25,819 nucleotides of DNA from an uncultured Lachnospiraceae bacterium (GTDB lineage: Bacteria > Bacillota > Clostridia > Lachnospirales > Lachnospiraceae): contig CAJUSO010000048.1 in assembly GCA_910588965.1 (NCBI GenBank), positions 1-25,819 on the forward strand, read 5' to 3'. Below are positions 16,552 through 25,511 of this stretch, piece after piece. Made by a program: the position numbers and the translations under genes. The notes beneath the pieces were generated by a model, which saw nothing but the letters and a program-made list of their open reading frames with translations, was not told where the DNA came from and made no database searches. Position 1 is the first letter of the stretch, and the number at the start of each line of letters is the position of its first letter.

Positions 16552-18858
16552 CTAGCCCTTATAATAATTAATCAGGCAGCCTTTTAATATGATGGTGCGT
16601 TCATCTTCTGTCAGCTCACCCAATTCCAAGGTGAACCCATGGAGTGCGCCGTCTTTCACCACATAGGCGGGAATCTGGGACTTCCTGTCCACGATGGCCT
16701 GGCGGATGTCCGGCAGGAACAGGTAATCGCCGTTTGCAAAGGGCAGGTCCCCTGCTGGGATTAAGAATGGCAGCATCCCCCAGTTAATCAGGTTGGAGCG
16801 GTAACGCTTGGTGGCGTACCCATTGGCGATATTTGCCCAGCCTCCCAATACCTTCTGGCAGGAGGCAGCCTGCTCCCTGGCAGAGCCATCCCCAGGCTTT
16901 ACGGCAAAAATCGTGCTGCCAAACCCCAGGTAGCCCGTTTCCCGGTTCTCAGCGAAAGCCTTCCCCGGGAAGGAAGCATGGATGGCCTCCATAACAGGGG
17001 CAAGCCCGTCCACAGCCTCTACCGGGCAATTCCCTGCCTCTATGGCTGCCTGCGCTTTCTGGATTTCTTTCGCGCGCCCCACATAAGCGGGATCCTTCCT
17101 GGACAAGGTAAATTCCGCCAAGCCCAAGGGGTTGGAGCGGTAAGATGAGGTCTCGCCAGAGGGGATTAATTCATCCGTGGTGGTAACCGGGTCATGGATT
17201 TCAGAAACCACCTTCAGCACCAGGTTCTGGGGAAGCGGGCTCATAGACGGCCAGTCCTTGATATTGGGGCCGAACTTAATCTCCTGGGCCGGGTCTGCCA
17301 CGCCTTTGCTGTCAAATACACGGTTTGCGTAGATTTGGCTGTCAAAATAATATTTGGGATGGCCGTAAGCCACATCCAGATCCGTAGCCGCCGTCAGGTA
17401 ACCCTTGTTGGCCGCAGTGGCTGCAATAGAACGCGCGTCCATCAAGGCCACGGAAGCTATCTGCCCGCTCTGGAGCTTGCTGCCCTCCCGGTTGGGGAAA
17501 TTCCGGGTGGAATGGCGGATGGAAAAACCATTGTTGCTGGGGGTATCCCCTGCACCGAAGCAAGGGCCGCAGAATGCCGTCTTCATCACTGCACCTGCGC
17601 CCATCAGGGAGGCAGCCGCGCCATTTTTCACCAGTTCCATATACACCGGCATACTGGCCGGGTAAACGCTCAGGGTAAATGCATCTGCCCCGATGTTTGC
17701 GCCCTTAAGGATATCCGCAGCATCACAGATATTCTCAAAACCGCCGCCTGCACAGCCGGCGATAATGCCTTGGTCTACATAAAGCTGCCCATCCCGTACC
17801 TTATCCTTCAGGGTAAAGTCCACAGCGCCCCCTAAGCTTACCTGCGCCTTCTTCTCGCAGTCGTCCAGGATATCCATAAGGTTTGCCTTCAGTTCTTCAA
17901 TGGTATAGGTGTTGCTGGGATGGAACGGCATGGCAATCATTGGCTTCACTTTGCCTAAATCCACTTCTACCATCCCGTCGTAATAAGCCACCTGGCCAGG
18001 CTCCAGCTGTTTGTATTCTTCTGTGCGCCCATGGATACTGTAAAATTCCCGGATCACGCTGTCCGTCTGCCAAATGGAAGACAGGCAGGTGGTCTCCGTG
18101 GTCATCACGTCAACGCCAATCCTGAAATCTGCGCTTAAATTTGACACGCCAGGGCCTACAAATTCCATCACCTTATTGTTGACATAGCCATTGCCAAACA
18201 CCGCGCCGATAATGGCAAGGGCAACGTCCTGTGGCCCTACGCCCGCTTCGGGCTTACCTGTCAGGTACACGCCCACTACCTTGGGCATATTGATATCATA
18301 GGTCTTGCCCAATAACTGCTTGACCAATTCCGGCCCGCCTTCCCCCATTGCCATCGTGCCCAAAGCGCCGTACCTGGTGTGGGAATCCGACCCTAAAATC
18401 ATCTTCCCGCCCCCAGCCAGCATTTCCCTGGCATACTGGTGGATGACTGCCTGATGGGGCGGCACATAAACCCCGCCGTATTTCTTGGCGCATGTCAGGC
18501 CAAACATATGGTCATCCTCATTTATGGTGCCGCCTACCGCGCACAGGGAATTGTGGCAGTTGGTCAGCACATAGGGCACTGGGAATTTCTCCAGCCCGGA
18601 TGCCCTGGCTGTCTGGATAATCCCTACAAAAGTGATGTCATGGGAAGTCAGCTTGTCAAATTTTATCTTAAGCTTCTCCATATTGCCGGACGTATTGTGC
18701 CCCGACAGGATTCCATAAGCAATCGTATTCTGCGCCGCCTCTTCCCGGCTTACAGCCTTCCCGGCTGCCGCCTGGATGGCTTCCTGGGCTTTTGCGCCTT
18801 CCGCCACGATTGTAGAGCCATTTACCAGATAGGCGCCGCCGTCATGTAATTTAACCAT
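16552..18858 (-). CDS. Aconitase-superfamily hydratase (YbhJ-like)
   Basis: The 768-residue protein belongs to the aconitase/dehydratase superfamily, whose [4Fe-4S] enzymes isomerise hydroxy-acids such as citrate. Visible signatures are the substrate-site GSDSHT motif, iron-sulphur cysteines C369 (GCAGGG), C430 and C433 (CGPC), and the arginine motif RNFPNREG. The cysteine spacing (61, 3) resembles mitochondrial aconitase C358/C421/C424. The GCTNS motif of true aconitases is GCAGG here, and the length and termini resemble E. coli YbhJ, so the substrate may not be citrate. The start is ATG at 18858, with AGGAGG six bases upstream; an ATG at 18864 touches that site. It has its own promoter and no other TCA-cycle gene nearby. 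Confidence 0.85.
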   Translation of the reverse strand: MVKLHDGGAYLVNGSTIVAEGAKAQEAIQAAAGKAVSREEAAQNTIAYGILSGHNTSGNMEKLKIKFDKLTSHDITFVGIIQTARASGLEKFPVPYVLTNCHNSLCAVGGTINEDDHMFGLTCAKKYGGVYVPPHQAVIHQYAREMLAGGGKMILGSDSHTRYGALGTMAMGEGGPELVKQLLGKTYDINMPKVVGVYLTGKPEAGVGPQDVALAIIGAVFGNGYVNNKVMEFVGPGVSNLSADFRIGVDVMTTETTCLSSIWQTDSVIREFYSIHGRTEEYKQLEPGQVAYYDGMVEVDLGKVKPMIAMPFHPSNTYTIEELKANLMDILDDCEKKAQVSLGGAVDFTLKDKVRDGQLYVDQGIIAGCAGGGFENICDAADILKGANIGADAFTLSVYPASMPVYMELVKNGAAASLMGAGAVMKTAFCGPCFGAGDTPSNNGFSIRHSTRNFPNREGSKLQSGQIASVALMDARSIAATAANKGYLTAATDLDVAYGHPKYYFDSQIYANRVFDSKGVADPAQEIKFGPNIKDWPSMSPLPQNLVLKVVSEIHDPVTTTDELIPSGETSSYRSNPLGLAEFTLSRKDPAYVGRAKEIQKAQAAIEAGNCPVEAVDGLAPVMEAIHASFPGKAFAENRETGYLGFGSTIFAVKPGDGSAREQAASCQKVLGGWANIANGYATKRYRSNLINWGMLPFLIPAGDLPFANGDYLFLPDIRQAIVDRKSQIPAYVVKDGALHGFTLELGELTEDERTIILKGCLINYYKG

Positions 18859-18904
18859 TTCCATCCTCCTAATTCCTATGAATTTTCGTCCTTGCTAAAC
18901 ATTT

Positions 18905-18933
18905 ATTATAAGGTTTTTTTCCCTTCCCTGCAA
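18905..18933 (-). promoter_or_regulatory. Sigma-A promoter of the hydratase gene
   Basis: On the minus strand TTGCAG (18928-18933), a 17-bp spacer and a perfect TATAAT (18905-18910) lie 46 bases before the ATG. The promoter sits between the kinase stop codon and the hydratase start. The hydratase is therefore transcribed independently, although no terminator separates it from the kinase gene. Confidence 0.85.
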
Positions 18934-18962
18934 TATGATTTTTCACCAAAAACAGGATTATC

Positions 18963-21632
18963 TCACAATGGGGCTTCTTCCCGGAACCCAATCATAACTT
19001 TAAACAGATCCCCGTCCAGGTAAATCTCAAAAGTCCCTCCCATCAATTCCGTAATGTCTTTCGCAATGGAAAGCCCCAGGCCGCTCCCTTCCGTGCTCCT
19101 GGAGATATCCCCGCGGATAAACCGTTCTGTCAGCTCCTCCGCCGGTATGTTCAGCGCATTCTCCGATATATTCTTAATGGAAAACCAGGCGTATCCCCCC
19201 TGCCGCACCATGTCCACATAGACCCGGGTATGCTCCATGGCATATTTTGCCACATTATTGTAAAGGTTCTCGAGCACACGCCAGATGCGCCTGCCGTCAG
19301 CCAGGATGACCACCGGTTCCCTCGGCAGCTTCGTAACGACAGTAAGCGCCCTGGCTTCAAATTTCTCGTCAAACTCCCCTTCTGTCTGGTGCACCAGCTC
19401 CACCAAATCAATCCGCTCCATTTCTAACTTGATGTTCCCAGATGTAATCTTAGAAGCCTCCACCAAATCCTCCGTCAGCTGCTTCAGCCTCTGGGACTTC
19501 GTGTCAAGGACGGAAATATACCCCTGCACCCGCTCATTTTCCAATTTTTCCCGCTTCAGCAAATCCACATAATTGATAATCGAGGTCAGCGGCGTCTTGA
19601 TGTCATGGGATACATTTGTAATCAGATCTGCCTTTAAATGCTCATTTTTTACGCTGTCCTCTACGGCATGGAAAAGCCCGTCCCCGATGGTATTCACGGC
19701 CTCCGCCAGCTGGCGGTTGTCCCCTTTCAGCTCATCTGCGGTTATCTTGTACTCCAAATCCCCAGCGGCAATTTTATGGATCCCCTCCAGCACCTTGCCC
19801 CGCTGGACGCTTTCCCTGATGATAAAGACCCCCTCCGCGCCGCTCAAAAGGAAAAAGAACAGGATCCCCGGCATTAAATCATAATGGTTCACGACTAGGC
19901 CGAACAGGAAGACACAGATTACAAAATGCAGCCCAAACCAGAAAATCATCTTGGAAGACGCCTTCCAATTGCTGAACATCAGGGAAATCCCATTCACAAA
20001 CCACCCTAGGATGCTCTTGCTCCACAGCACCCCGGCGCGGATCCTCCGCACAAAGCTTAAATAGAACACCAAGAAACTGGCCGTGCCGAAAAATGCAAGC
20101 ACGCCGCACATCAAAAGCCGCCCCGCCAGCTCTTCATTGTCAAACCGGTATATCACCTGCCAAAACAGCAGCAATAGCAGGATCCCCTCCGCCACGGCAA
20201 TGACAAACATGATTTCCGTAGGCAGGCGGTCAAACAGGTTCAGGCATACCGCGCCGCTATCCTCCCGCCTCCCAGCCGCAAGGCTCAGGTAAATAAAGCA
20301 AATCAAGAAAACCAATGTACTGACCGTAGCCCCAATGATACTGATGTAAATCCATGGGCGCATCCGGTTATATTCATCCCTTGCCTCCAGGAATTCATCC
20401 TGGTTGGGATAAGCCGTATCCACACAGACGAAAAACACATTCCCCTTCCCCCCATACTCCGGCTCCAGGCTATCATAAAACACGTCTTCCATGCCTACCA
20501 CATTGGTTTCCAGGCGCACGTCATTTTCCTGGTAGAAGATATATTTCCCCGCCTTCTCCCCATATTCTGCCAGCTGCTGGTCTATGGGCTGGCTGATATT
20601 GGTGTAGGTTACGTCTTCATTCCCACGGCTAATCCAGTAATAGACATTAGTCCCATTTTCCGTGAGGTTATAGCGGTTCAGGCACTTTTTATACTGGTTC
20701 ACTTCTATGCCGATACGCCCCAGCGTAAATTCCAAGGCAGAAAACGTATCGCACATCTGCCACATGGTAATTTCCCCTTTCAGGAAGCTATCCCAAATCC
20801 CTGTGCCGCCTTTCGGTATATAATCTTCCTCCACGAATTCATACATAGACTTGCTCTGGGAAAAAGACATGTCAATCTCCTGCAGCAGCAGTTCCAGTTC
20901 CTCCCCATCCAGATCGAACAGTTCCCCAGAAATCACTCTCTGGACAATTTTGTCCAACGAAAGCCTCTTGCCCGTGCTTTTCTCAGACTCCTCCTCTGGC
21001 TCCGTGCCTACAGAAGCAGTGGATATATCCCAGCCATCGGACTCCATAGCCACACTGTAGGAACCGCCGTAATAATGCTCCACATGCTGGATGATGTTTT
21101 CCTGGAGCTCTGCCGTCATTTCCCCCAGGCTGGAGATTTGCTTTTCTTCTTTTAAGAGGATTTCCCCATTCCGATAGACAGTCTTTGACTGGTGGATCCC
21201 ATCATCCAGATAATACTCTGAGACAAATTCCATGGTGGATGTGCGAAAAGACCTGGACCATTCCGCCAAATCCCCTAAAGAATAACTGACCAGGTAACTG
21301 TTCCCCGGCCTGCCCAGGCCTGCCTCCTGTACTTGGTGGCTGTTACAATAATCCCAAATATTTATTACCTTTTCATCATCATAATTCCCATCCGTCTCAA
21401 ACTTCCTGCGCAGGTCAATAAATTGGAATACCTCTTCCGTAGCATGCTGGAATTTAGATGCGAAATAGCGGGAGGATTCAAAGGAATTATTTTTGAGATT
21501 TCCGAAATCCAGGATATTTTTTTCTAACAATGCGCCCAGAATCACAATTGTCAATACCAAAATAACTGCAAAGATTTCCTGGAAGACGACGGCTGCCACC
21601 TTCATACCTGTAGAATAACGCATTTTCGACAT
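18963..21632 (-). CDS. Multi-pass membrane sensor histidine kinase
   Basis: The 889-residue kinase is the partner of the response regulator 54 bases upstream. One N-terminal transmembrane helix (about 10-36) precedes an extracytoplasmic domain of roughly 390 residues with no recognised fold. A cluster of about five membrane helices (about 430-600), a HAMP-like linker (about 610-660), HisKA with phospho-acceptor H676 (NVSHDIKTPLTS) and a HATPase domain follow. The N-box reads ENLYNNVAKYA and the G2 box GSGLGLSIAKD. The usual G1 DxGxG is replaced by a NISENALNIPAEELTERF segment, a variant I believe is common in clostridial kinases of this type. The start is ATG at 21632, five bases after AAGGTGGTG. 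The signal sensed is unknown; an envelope stress or ligand is inference from the topology. Confidence 0.93.
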   Translation of the reverse strand: MSKMRYSTGMKVAAVVFQEIFAVILVLTIVILGALLEKNILDFGNLKNNSFESSRYFASKFQHATEEVFQFIDLRRKFETDGNYDDEKVINIWDYCNSHQVQEAGLGRPGNSYLVSYSLGDLAEWSRSFRTSTMEFVSEYYLDDGIHQSKTVYRNGEILLKEEKQISSLGEMTAELQENIIQHVEHYYGGSYSVAMESDGWDISTASVGTEPEEESEKSTGKRLSLDKIVQRVISGELFDLDGEELELLLQEIDMSFSQSKSMYEFVEEDYIPKGGTGIWDSFLKGEITMWQMCDTFSALEFTLGRIGIEVNQYKKCLNRYNLTENGTNVYYWISRGNEDVTYTNISQPIDQQLAEYGEKAGKYIFYQENDVRLETNVVGMEDVFYDSLEPEYGGKGNVFFVCVDTAYPNQDEFLEARDEYNRMRPWIYISIIGATVSTLVFLICFIYLSLAAGRREDSGAVCLNLFDRLPTEIMFVIAVAEGILLLLLFWQVIYRFDNEELAGRLLMCGVLAFFGTASFLVFYLSFVRRIRAGVLWSKSILGWFVNGISLMFSNWKASSKMIFWFGLHFVICVFLFGLVVNHYDLMPGILFFFLLSGAEGVFIIRESVQRGKVLEGIHKIAAGDLEYKITADELKGDNRQLAEAVNTIGDGLFHAVEDSVKNEHLKADLITNVSHDIKTPLTSIINYVDLLKREKLENERVQGYISVLDTKSQRLKQLTEDLVEASKITSGNIKLEMERIDLVELVHQTEGEFDEKFEARALTVVTKLPREPVVILADGRRIWRVLENLYNNVAKYAMEHTRVYVDMVRQGGYAWFSIKNISENALNIPAEELTERFIRGDISRSTEGSGLGLSIAKDITELMGGTFEIYLDGDLFKVMIGFREEAPL

Positions 21633-21686
21633 ATGAACACCACCTTTTCACCTCTTAAAAAGCCAGCAAGCCCTGGGCCTGCCCCC

Positions 21687-22382
21687 TTATTTTAATTTCT
21701 CAATCTTATAGCCTACCCCCCATACCACCTTCAGGTACCTAGGTTCCTTGGGGTTAATCTCTATCTTTTCCCGAATATGGCGGATATGCACCGCCACCGT
21801 ATTATCCGCGCCAATGGCGTCCTCATTCCAGATGCTCTCATAAATCTGGTTGATGGAAAACACCTTGCCCTGGTTCTTCACCAGCAGCAGGAGGATGTTG
21901 TACTCAATCGGGGTTAGCTTCACTGGCTCGTCGTCCACCACTACCTCCTTCAAGTCGTCATTTATCACCAGTCCCCCGACCTGGTAGACGCGCTTGTTGT
22001 TCTCCGTAGCGTTCCCCAATTGGGTATAACGGCGCAGCTGGGACTTCACCCGCGCCACCAGTTCCAAGGGATTGAAGGGCTTCGTCACATAGTCGTCCGC
22101 GCCGATGTTCAGCCCTAAGATCTTGTCTGCATCCTCAGATTTTGCGGAGAGGATGATAATGGGGATGCTGCTGTCCTCCCGGATTTTCAGGGTCGCGCGG
22201 ATGCCGTCCAGTTTGGGCATCATAACGTCTATAATCAATAGATGTACCTCCTGCTCCTTCAAGACCCTTATGGCCTGCTCCCCGTCATAGGCCTTCAGGA
22301 TGCAGTATCCCTCCTGCTGCAGGTAAATTTCTATCGCGTCTACGATTTCCCTGTCATCATCACAGACCAGAATACGTTTCAT
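21687..22382 (-). CDS. OmpR/PhoB-family response regulator
   Basis: The 231-residue DNA-binding regulator is first in the two-component operon. The receiver domain (1-120) has the acidic pocket DDD at 8-10, phospho-acceptor D52 (LIIDVMMPK), S79 and K101 (VTKPFNP). The C-terminal winged helix (about 135-231) shows the typical LTPIEYNILLLLVKN and VHIRHIREKI segments. ATG at 22382 is chosen because GAGGTG lies six bases upstream; the frame extends eight more codons with no site. The -10 box and repeats upstream suggest autoregulation. Targets cannot be named from sequence, though the neighbouring deacetylase is a candidate by position only. Confidence 0.95.
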   Translation of the reverse strand: MKRILVCDDDREIVDAIEIYLQQEGYCILKAYDGEQAIRVLKEQEVHLLIIDVMMPKLDGIRATLKIREDSSIPIIILSAKSEDADKILGLNIGADDYVTKPFNPLELVARVKSQLRRYTQLGNATENNKRVYQVGGLVINDDLKEVVVDDEPVKLTPIEYNILLLLVKNQGKVFSINQIYESIWNEDAIGADNTVAVHIRHIREKIEINPKEPRYLKVVWGVGYKIEKLK

Positions 22383-22422
22383 GTTCTTCACCTCGCCTTT
22401 CCTCATTTATTCTGACATGTTT

Positions 22423-22428
22423 ATTATA
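22423..22428 (-). promoter_or_regulatory. -10 box of the two-component operon
   Basis: A perfect TATAAT, preceded by TTG, sits 40 bases before the response-regulator ATG. The sequence 17 bp further upstream (TTTTCT) is a poor -35. This fits a promoter that needs an activator such as the phosphorylated response regulator itself. Confidence 0.7.
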
Positions 22429-22511
22429 CAATAAAAATCCCAGGGAGAAAAAGGCTTTTTTCCGTAGGGATATGGTAGCAGATGAAAGTTAATATCTTGG
22501 AAGGGAAATTA

Positions 22512-22575
22512 TTAAGATTTCCTTAAACACGCCGTATGGCTAAAAGGTATCCCCTGGGATTTCCTTAAACACGCC
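22512..22575. repeat. 18-bp direct repeat and TTAAG dyad upstream of the two-component operon
   Basis: GATTTCCTTAAACACGCC occurs identically at 22516-22533 and 22558-22575, 42 bp apart (about four helical turns). The first copy overlaps an inverted repeat TTAAG-N5-CTTAA (22512-22526). The position, about 90-150 bp upstream of the -10 box, suits response-regulator binding, but a simple duplication is possible. Confidence 0.6.
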
Positions 22576-22577
22576 AA

Positions 22578-22621
22578 ACACCCCGCCATTTTGCCTTGCT
22601 GCTGGTAAAATGGCGGGGTGT
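22578..22621 (-). terminator. Terminator of the deacetylase gene
   Basis: A perfect 15-bp GC-rich stem (22578-22592 with 22607-22621) has a 14-base loop and begins 26 bases beyond the deacetylase stop codon. AAAA/TTTT pairs close the loop side, and TTTGG follows on the minus strand. It insulates the two-component operon from upstream transcription. Confidence 0.85.
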
Positions 22622-22647
22622 CCCTCCCTTGAGGTAACTGGCCGGGT

Positions 22648-25302
22648 TTAGCGGAAGGCGCTGTACACCATCCCTTTTATCATGCCGCCCCGGCAGTCGG
22701 CCAGCTCACTGACCGTCACAAGCTGGTACCCCTGGCGGATCAATTCCGGTATAATAACCTTGGATGCCTCAGCCGTTGGGCTATACAAGTCATGCATCAG
22801 GATAATATCCCCATCCTTTACATGGTTCAGGACGGCAGACTGGGTAGATTGGGCATTCCGCGTCTTCCAGTCCAGGGTATCAATAGACCACAGGATAAGG
22901 GGCATGCCCACACTGCCGGCTACGGCGCTGTTGTACTGCCCCCCTGGCGGGCGCATCACCACGCAAGGCGCACCCGTCACGCCTTGGACGGCAGTATTGG
23001 TGGAAGAAACCTGGCTTTGGGCCAAAGGCAGGCCTATACTGACCAGGTTTTTATGGTTATACGTGTGGTTGCCAATCTCACAGCCCATCTGATAGGCGCG
23101 CTTAATGATAGACGCATGGGCAGATACCCGCTCTCCCAGGACAAAGAAGGTCGCCACGGCATGGTTCTGGCCCAAAACATCCAGGATAACAGATGTGTAT
23201 TGGGACGGCCCGTCATCATACGTCAGCGCCACCATCTTCCCCTTTAAATCCAGCTTCCTCGTAAGGATGCCCTGCCCATTATAGTAGCAGAGGCTGCTGT
23301 CTTCTTTTACCTTGCAACTGATGATTTTGCCGTTGGAAGAGGTATAATCCATCACGATGCCCCGGATTTCTTTTGCCACATAACCCTTGCCGTTCACATA
23401 TATCAGCTTGCCGGAGGACGTAATATAAAGCCCTGCTGCCCGCACCCGGAGCCCATCCGCACCAAAATAAATCTTTTTGCCGCTGATATTGCGGATATCA
23501 TTCCGGACAGACGTCATATGCCCGTTTTTGTAATCGTAGCATTTTTTATCTTTGGTATAGTAAATCAGGGTACAATCCCCTTTGCCGTTAAAATAATATT
23601 TCTTCCCGCTTACAGTTATCCAAGCCTTTTTCTGCTTCAGCCATTTGAGGGCGCGGTAATCCCGCTTATAGTACCTCCACCCGCCGCTTGTATTGGATAT
23701 CTTATGGGTAACATAACCCTTTTTGCCCACTTTCACATACTGCCTGGCAGAGATTTTTTTCCAGCCTGCCTTGTCAGAGCGGACGCCCTTGGCGCTAAAA
23801 TAATAAATCCTGCTGTTCTCAAGGGTACACAGGGTATTTTTCTGGGTAACCATTTTGCCTTTGGTGTATTTTTGGCATTTTTTCTTGGCAATGTCGTATA
23901 TCGTTGCACATTTGCCGCTCTTGCCAAAATAATACGCCTTCCCATCTACCCTTTCCCAGGTATTTTTCCGCAGTTCCCATTTCTTGCTGCCATAGTTGTA
24001 TTTGTATAATTTCCAGATGCCCTTGGCCTTTTCCAGCTTGCCGGCCACATAGCCTTTTTTGCCTACCTGCATGTATTTACTGCCAGATACCTTCTGCCAG
24101 CCCGCCTTCGTAACCTGCTTCCCTTTGCCGTTGAAATAGTACATCCTGCCATCCTGGAGGGTAATGGCCTCCTTCTTGGCCGATACCATCTTGCCCTTAT
24201 TGTACACCTGGCATTTGCCGGCGGCCGGGGTGAAGATTATGGTGCATTTGCCGTCCTGGCCGAAATAGTACGCTTTCCCGTCCACCGCTTTCCACGTATT
24301 CCCTGCGGCCTTCCAGGCAGGAGGCTGGTAAGCATAATGGCGCCAAATGCCGTTTGTACTTTCTATTTTAGCAGAAACGGCGCCTTGGCTGTCCGTAAAA
24401 TACCATTCCCAGGCTGTGGCTTTTTTCCAGCCCTGGGCTGCCGCCCGGATTCCTTTGGCTCCAAAATAATACAGCTTGCCGTCGCTGAGCGCCTGCACCT
24501 GGTTGGCAGCCGGAAGCATCTTCCCATTCACAAGGATCGAAAGCTGCCCTGCTGCCCCATCGTAAATCTTAGCGCATGCCCCCTCAGGATTAAAATAATA
24601 ATCGGTACCGACGACATGGCTCCAGGCATTTTTCTTCATTGCCCAGCCGGATGTGTTTATGTCATACTCATAGAAACGCCAATTGCCGGCAATCTCCTCC
24701 ATGCGGGCGGTCACATAGCCGCTGCTGCCTATGTAGTATTTCCCACCATCCATCTCCTGCCAGCCCTCTTTTGTGACCTGGTTACCGTCTATATAAAGCC
24801 GGAAGCGGTTTCCCTCCTGCACCAGGCCGTTCTGTACCGTATCTTCCGAAGCTGCTGAAGTTCCTGTATCCTGGCGTGCACTCCCTTCTTGGCCTTCTGA
24901 GAACACGCTATCCCCTGCACTCCCTGCGCCGGATGGCTGCCCTGTACTCACTTCCTGGCCTTCTGAGAACACGCTATCCCCTGCATTCCCTAACGCCTGG
25001 CCTGCAAAGGGTTCTGTGCCAAGCGCCTCCTGTGCGTCTGGGAATACACTGGCAGAAAGGCTGCCTTCCCCCCGCGCTCCTGTGCCCCGGCCTGCCTGAA
25101 TAGTCTCAGCTTCTGATTGTGCGCCATCGGTATTTTCCGCTTCTGTGCCCTGCATGCCTGCCTGGCTGGCTGTGTTTTTGATTGGCACGGATGGCATTTC
25201 CTCTGTCTGGACTGGAACTGCCGTGGACAGCATCGCCAACAGCAATACCAATGCAACGGCCGCTTTTCCTATCCGCCCCATCTTTTGCCGTATATGTCCC
25301 AT
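22648..25302 (-). CDS. Secreted polysaccharide deacetylase with wall-binding repeats
   Basis: The 884-residue protein ends in a NodB (carbohydrate esterase 4) domain (about 685-884). All five motifs are intact: TYDDGP (about 694-699, D696/D697), HTYNH, RPPGGQYN, DTLDW and LMHDLY. Such enzymes remove N-acetyl groups from peptidoglycan or other surface polysaccharides, often giving lysozyme resistance. A signal peptide occupies about 1-32 (MGHIRQKMGRIGK, then a hydrophobic core). A Ser/Gly/Glu-rich linker to about 140 follows. Then come about 540 residues of aromatic/glycine repeats of the choline- or glucan-binding type (GKAYYF, GKKGYV), arranged as roughly four modules of about 115 residues. 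ATG at 25302 is chosen because AAAGGAGAA lies six bases upstream and it opens with a signal peptide; an in-frame GTG at 25497 would bury that signal. It is monocistronic, closed by its own terminator. Confidence 0.93.
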   Translation of the reverse strand: MGHIRQKMGRIGKAAVALVLLLAMLSTAVPVQTEEMPSVPIKNTASQAGMQGTEAENTDGAQSEAETIQAGRGTGARGEGSLSASVFPDAQEALGTEPFAGQALGNAGDSVFSEGQEVSTGQPSGAGSAGDSVFSEGQEGSARQDTGTSAASEDTVQNGLVQEGNRFRLYIDGNQVTKEGWQEMDGGKYYIGSSGYVTARMEEIAGNWRFYEYDINTSGWAMKKNAWSHVVGTDYYFNPEGACAKIYDGAAGQLSILVNGKMLPAANQVQALSDGKLYYFGAKGIRAAAQGWKKATAWEWYFTDSQGAVSAKIESTNGIWRHYAYQPPAWKAAGNTWKAVDGKAYYFGQDGKCTIIFTPAAGKCQVYNKGKMVSAKKEAITLQDGRMYYFNGKGKQVTKAGWQKVSGSKYMQVGKKGYVAGKLEKAKGIWKLYKYNYGSKKWELRKNTWERVDGKAYYFGKSGKCATIYDIAKKKCQKYTKGKMVTQKNTLCTLENSRIYYFSAKGVRSDKAGWKKISARQYVKVGKKGYVTHKISNTSGGWRYYKRDYRALKWLKQKKAWITVSGKKYYFNGKGDCTLIYYTKDKKCYDYKNGHMTSVRNDIRNISGKKIYFGADGLRVRAAGLYITSSGKLIYVNGKGYVAKEIRGIVMDYTSSNGKIISCKVKEDSSLCYYNGQGILTRKLDLKGKMVALTYDDGPSQYTSVILDVLGQNHAVATFFVLGERVSAHASIIKRAYQMGCEIGNHTYNHKNLVSIGLPLAQSQVSSTNTAVQGVTGAPCVVMRPPGGQYNSAVAGSVGMPLILWSIDTLDWKTRNAQSTQSAVLNHVKDGDIILMHDLYSPTAEASKVIIPELIRQGYQLVTVSELADCRGGMIKGMVYSAFR
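24891..24985 (-). repeat. Duplicated linker motif in the deacetylase gene
   Basis: A 29-base sequence is repeated exactly at 24891-24919 and 24957-24985 (66-bp period), encoding GDSVFSEGQE twice in the disordered linker between signal peptide and wall-binding repeats. A weaker third copy (VFPDAQEA) lies further upstream in the protein. Confidence 0.8.
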
Positions 25303-25454
25303 AACAAATTCTCCTTTCCGCATATCGTATCTTGGGGCAGCCGCAAGGACGCCTCCCGCTTCCTGCTGCTCCCTTTCCTCCCTTAGGGCTTCTGGGACGC
25401 CCATTCCTGCCGTAAGGCGCGCCCCTATGGCATCCAGCCAAATGCCCTGCTTCC

Positions 25455-25483
25455 ATCTTACCATTTTCACCCAATGATAGCAA
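25455..25483 (-). promoter_or_regulatory. Weak candidate promoter of the deacetylase gene
   Basis: On the minus strand TTGCTA (25478-25483), a 17-bp spacer and TAAGAT (25455-25460) each match four of six consensus bases. They sit between the upstream stop codon and the deacetylase start, giving a leader of about 145 bases. Confidence 0.35.
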
Positions 25484-25511
25484 GTACGCCGGGACACATT
25501 TCATATTCCGC

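Noticed and set aside
25303..25497. 65-codon N-terminal extension of the deacetylase frame
   Set aside because: It would place the signal peptide inside the protein, and a good ribosome-binding site precedes the ATG at 25302. The extension has no recognisable domain.
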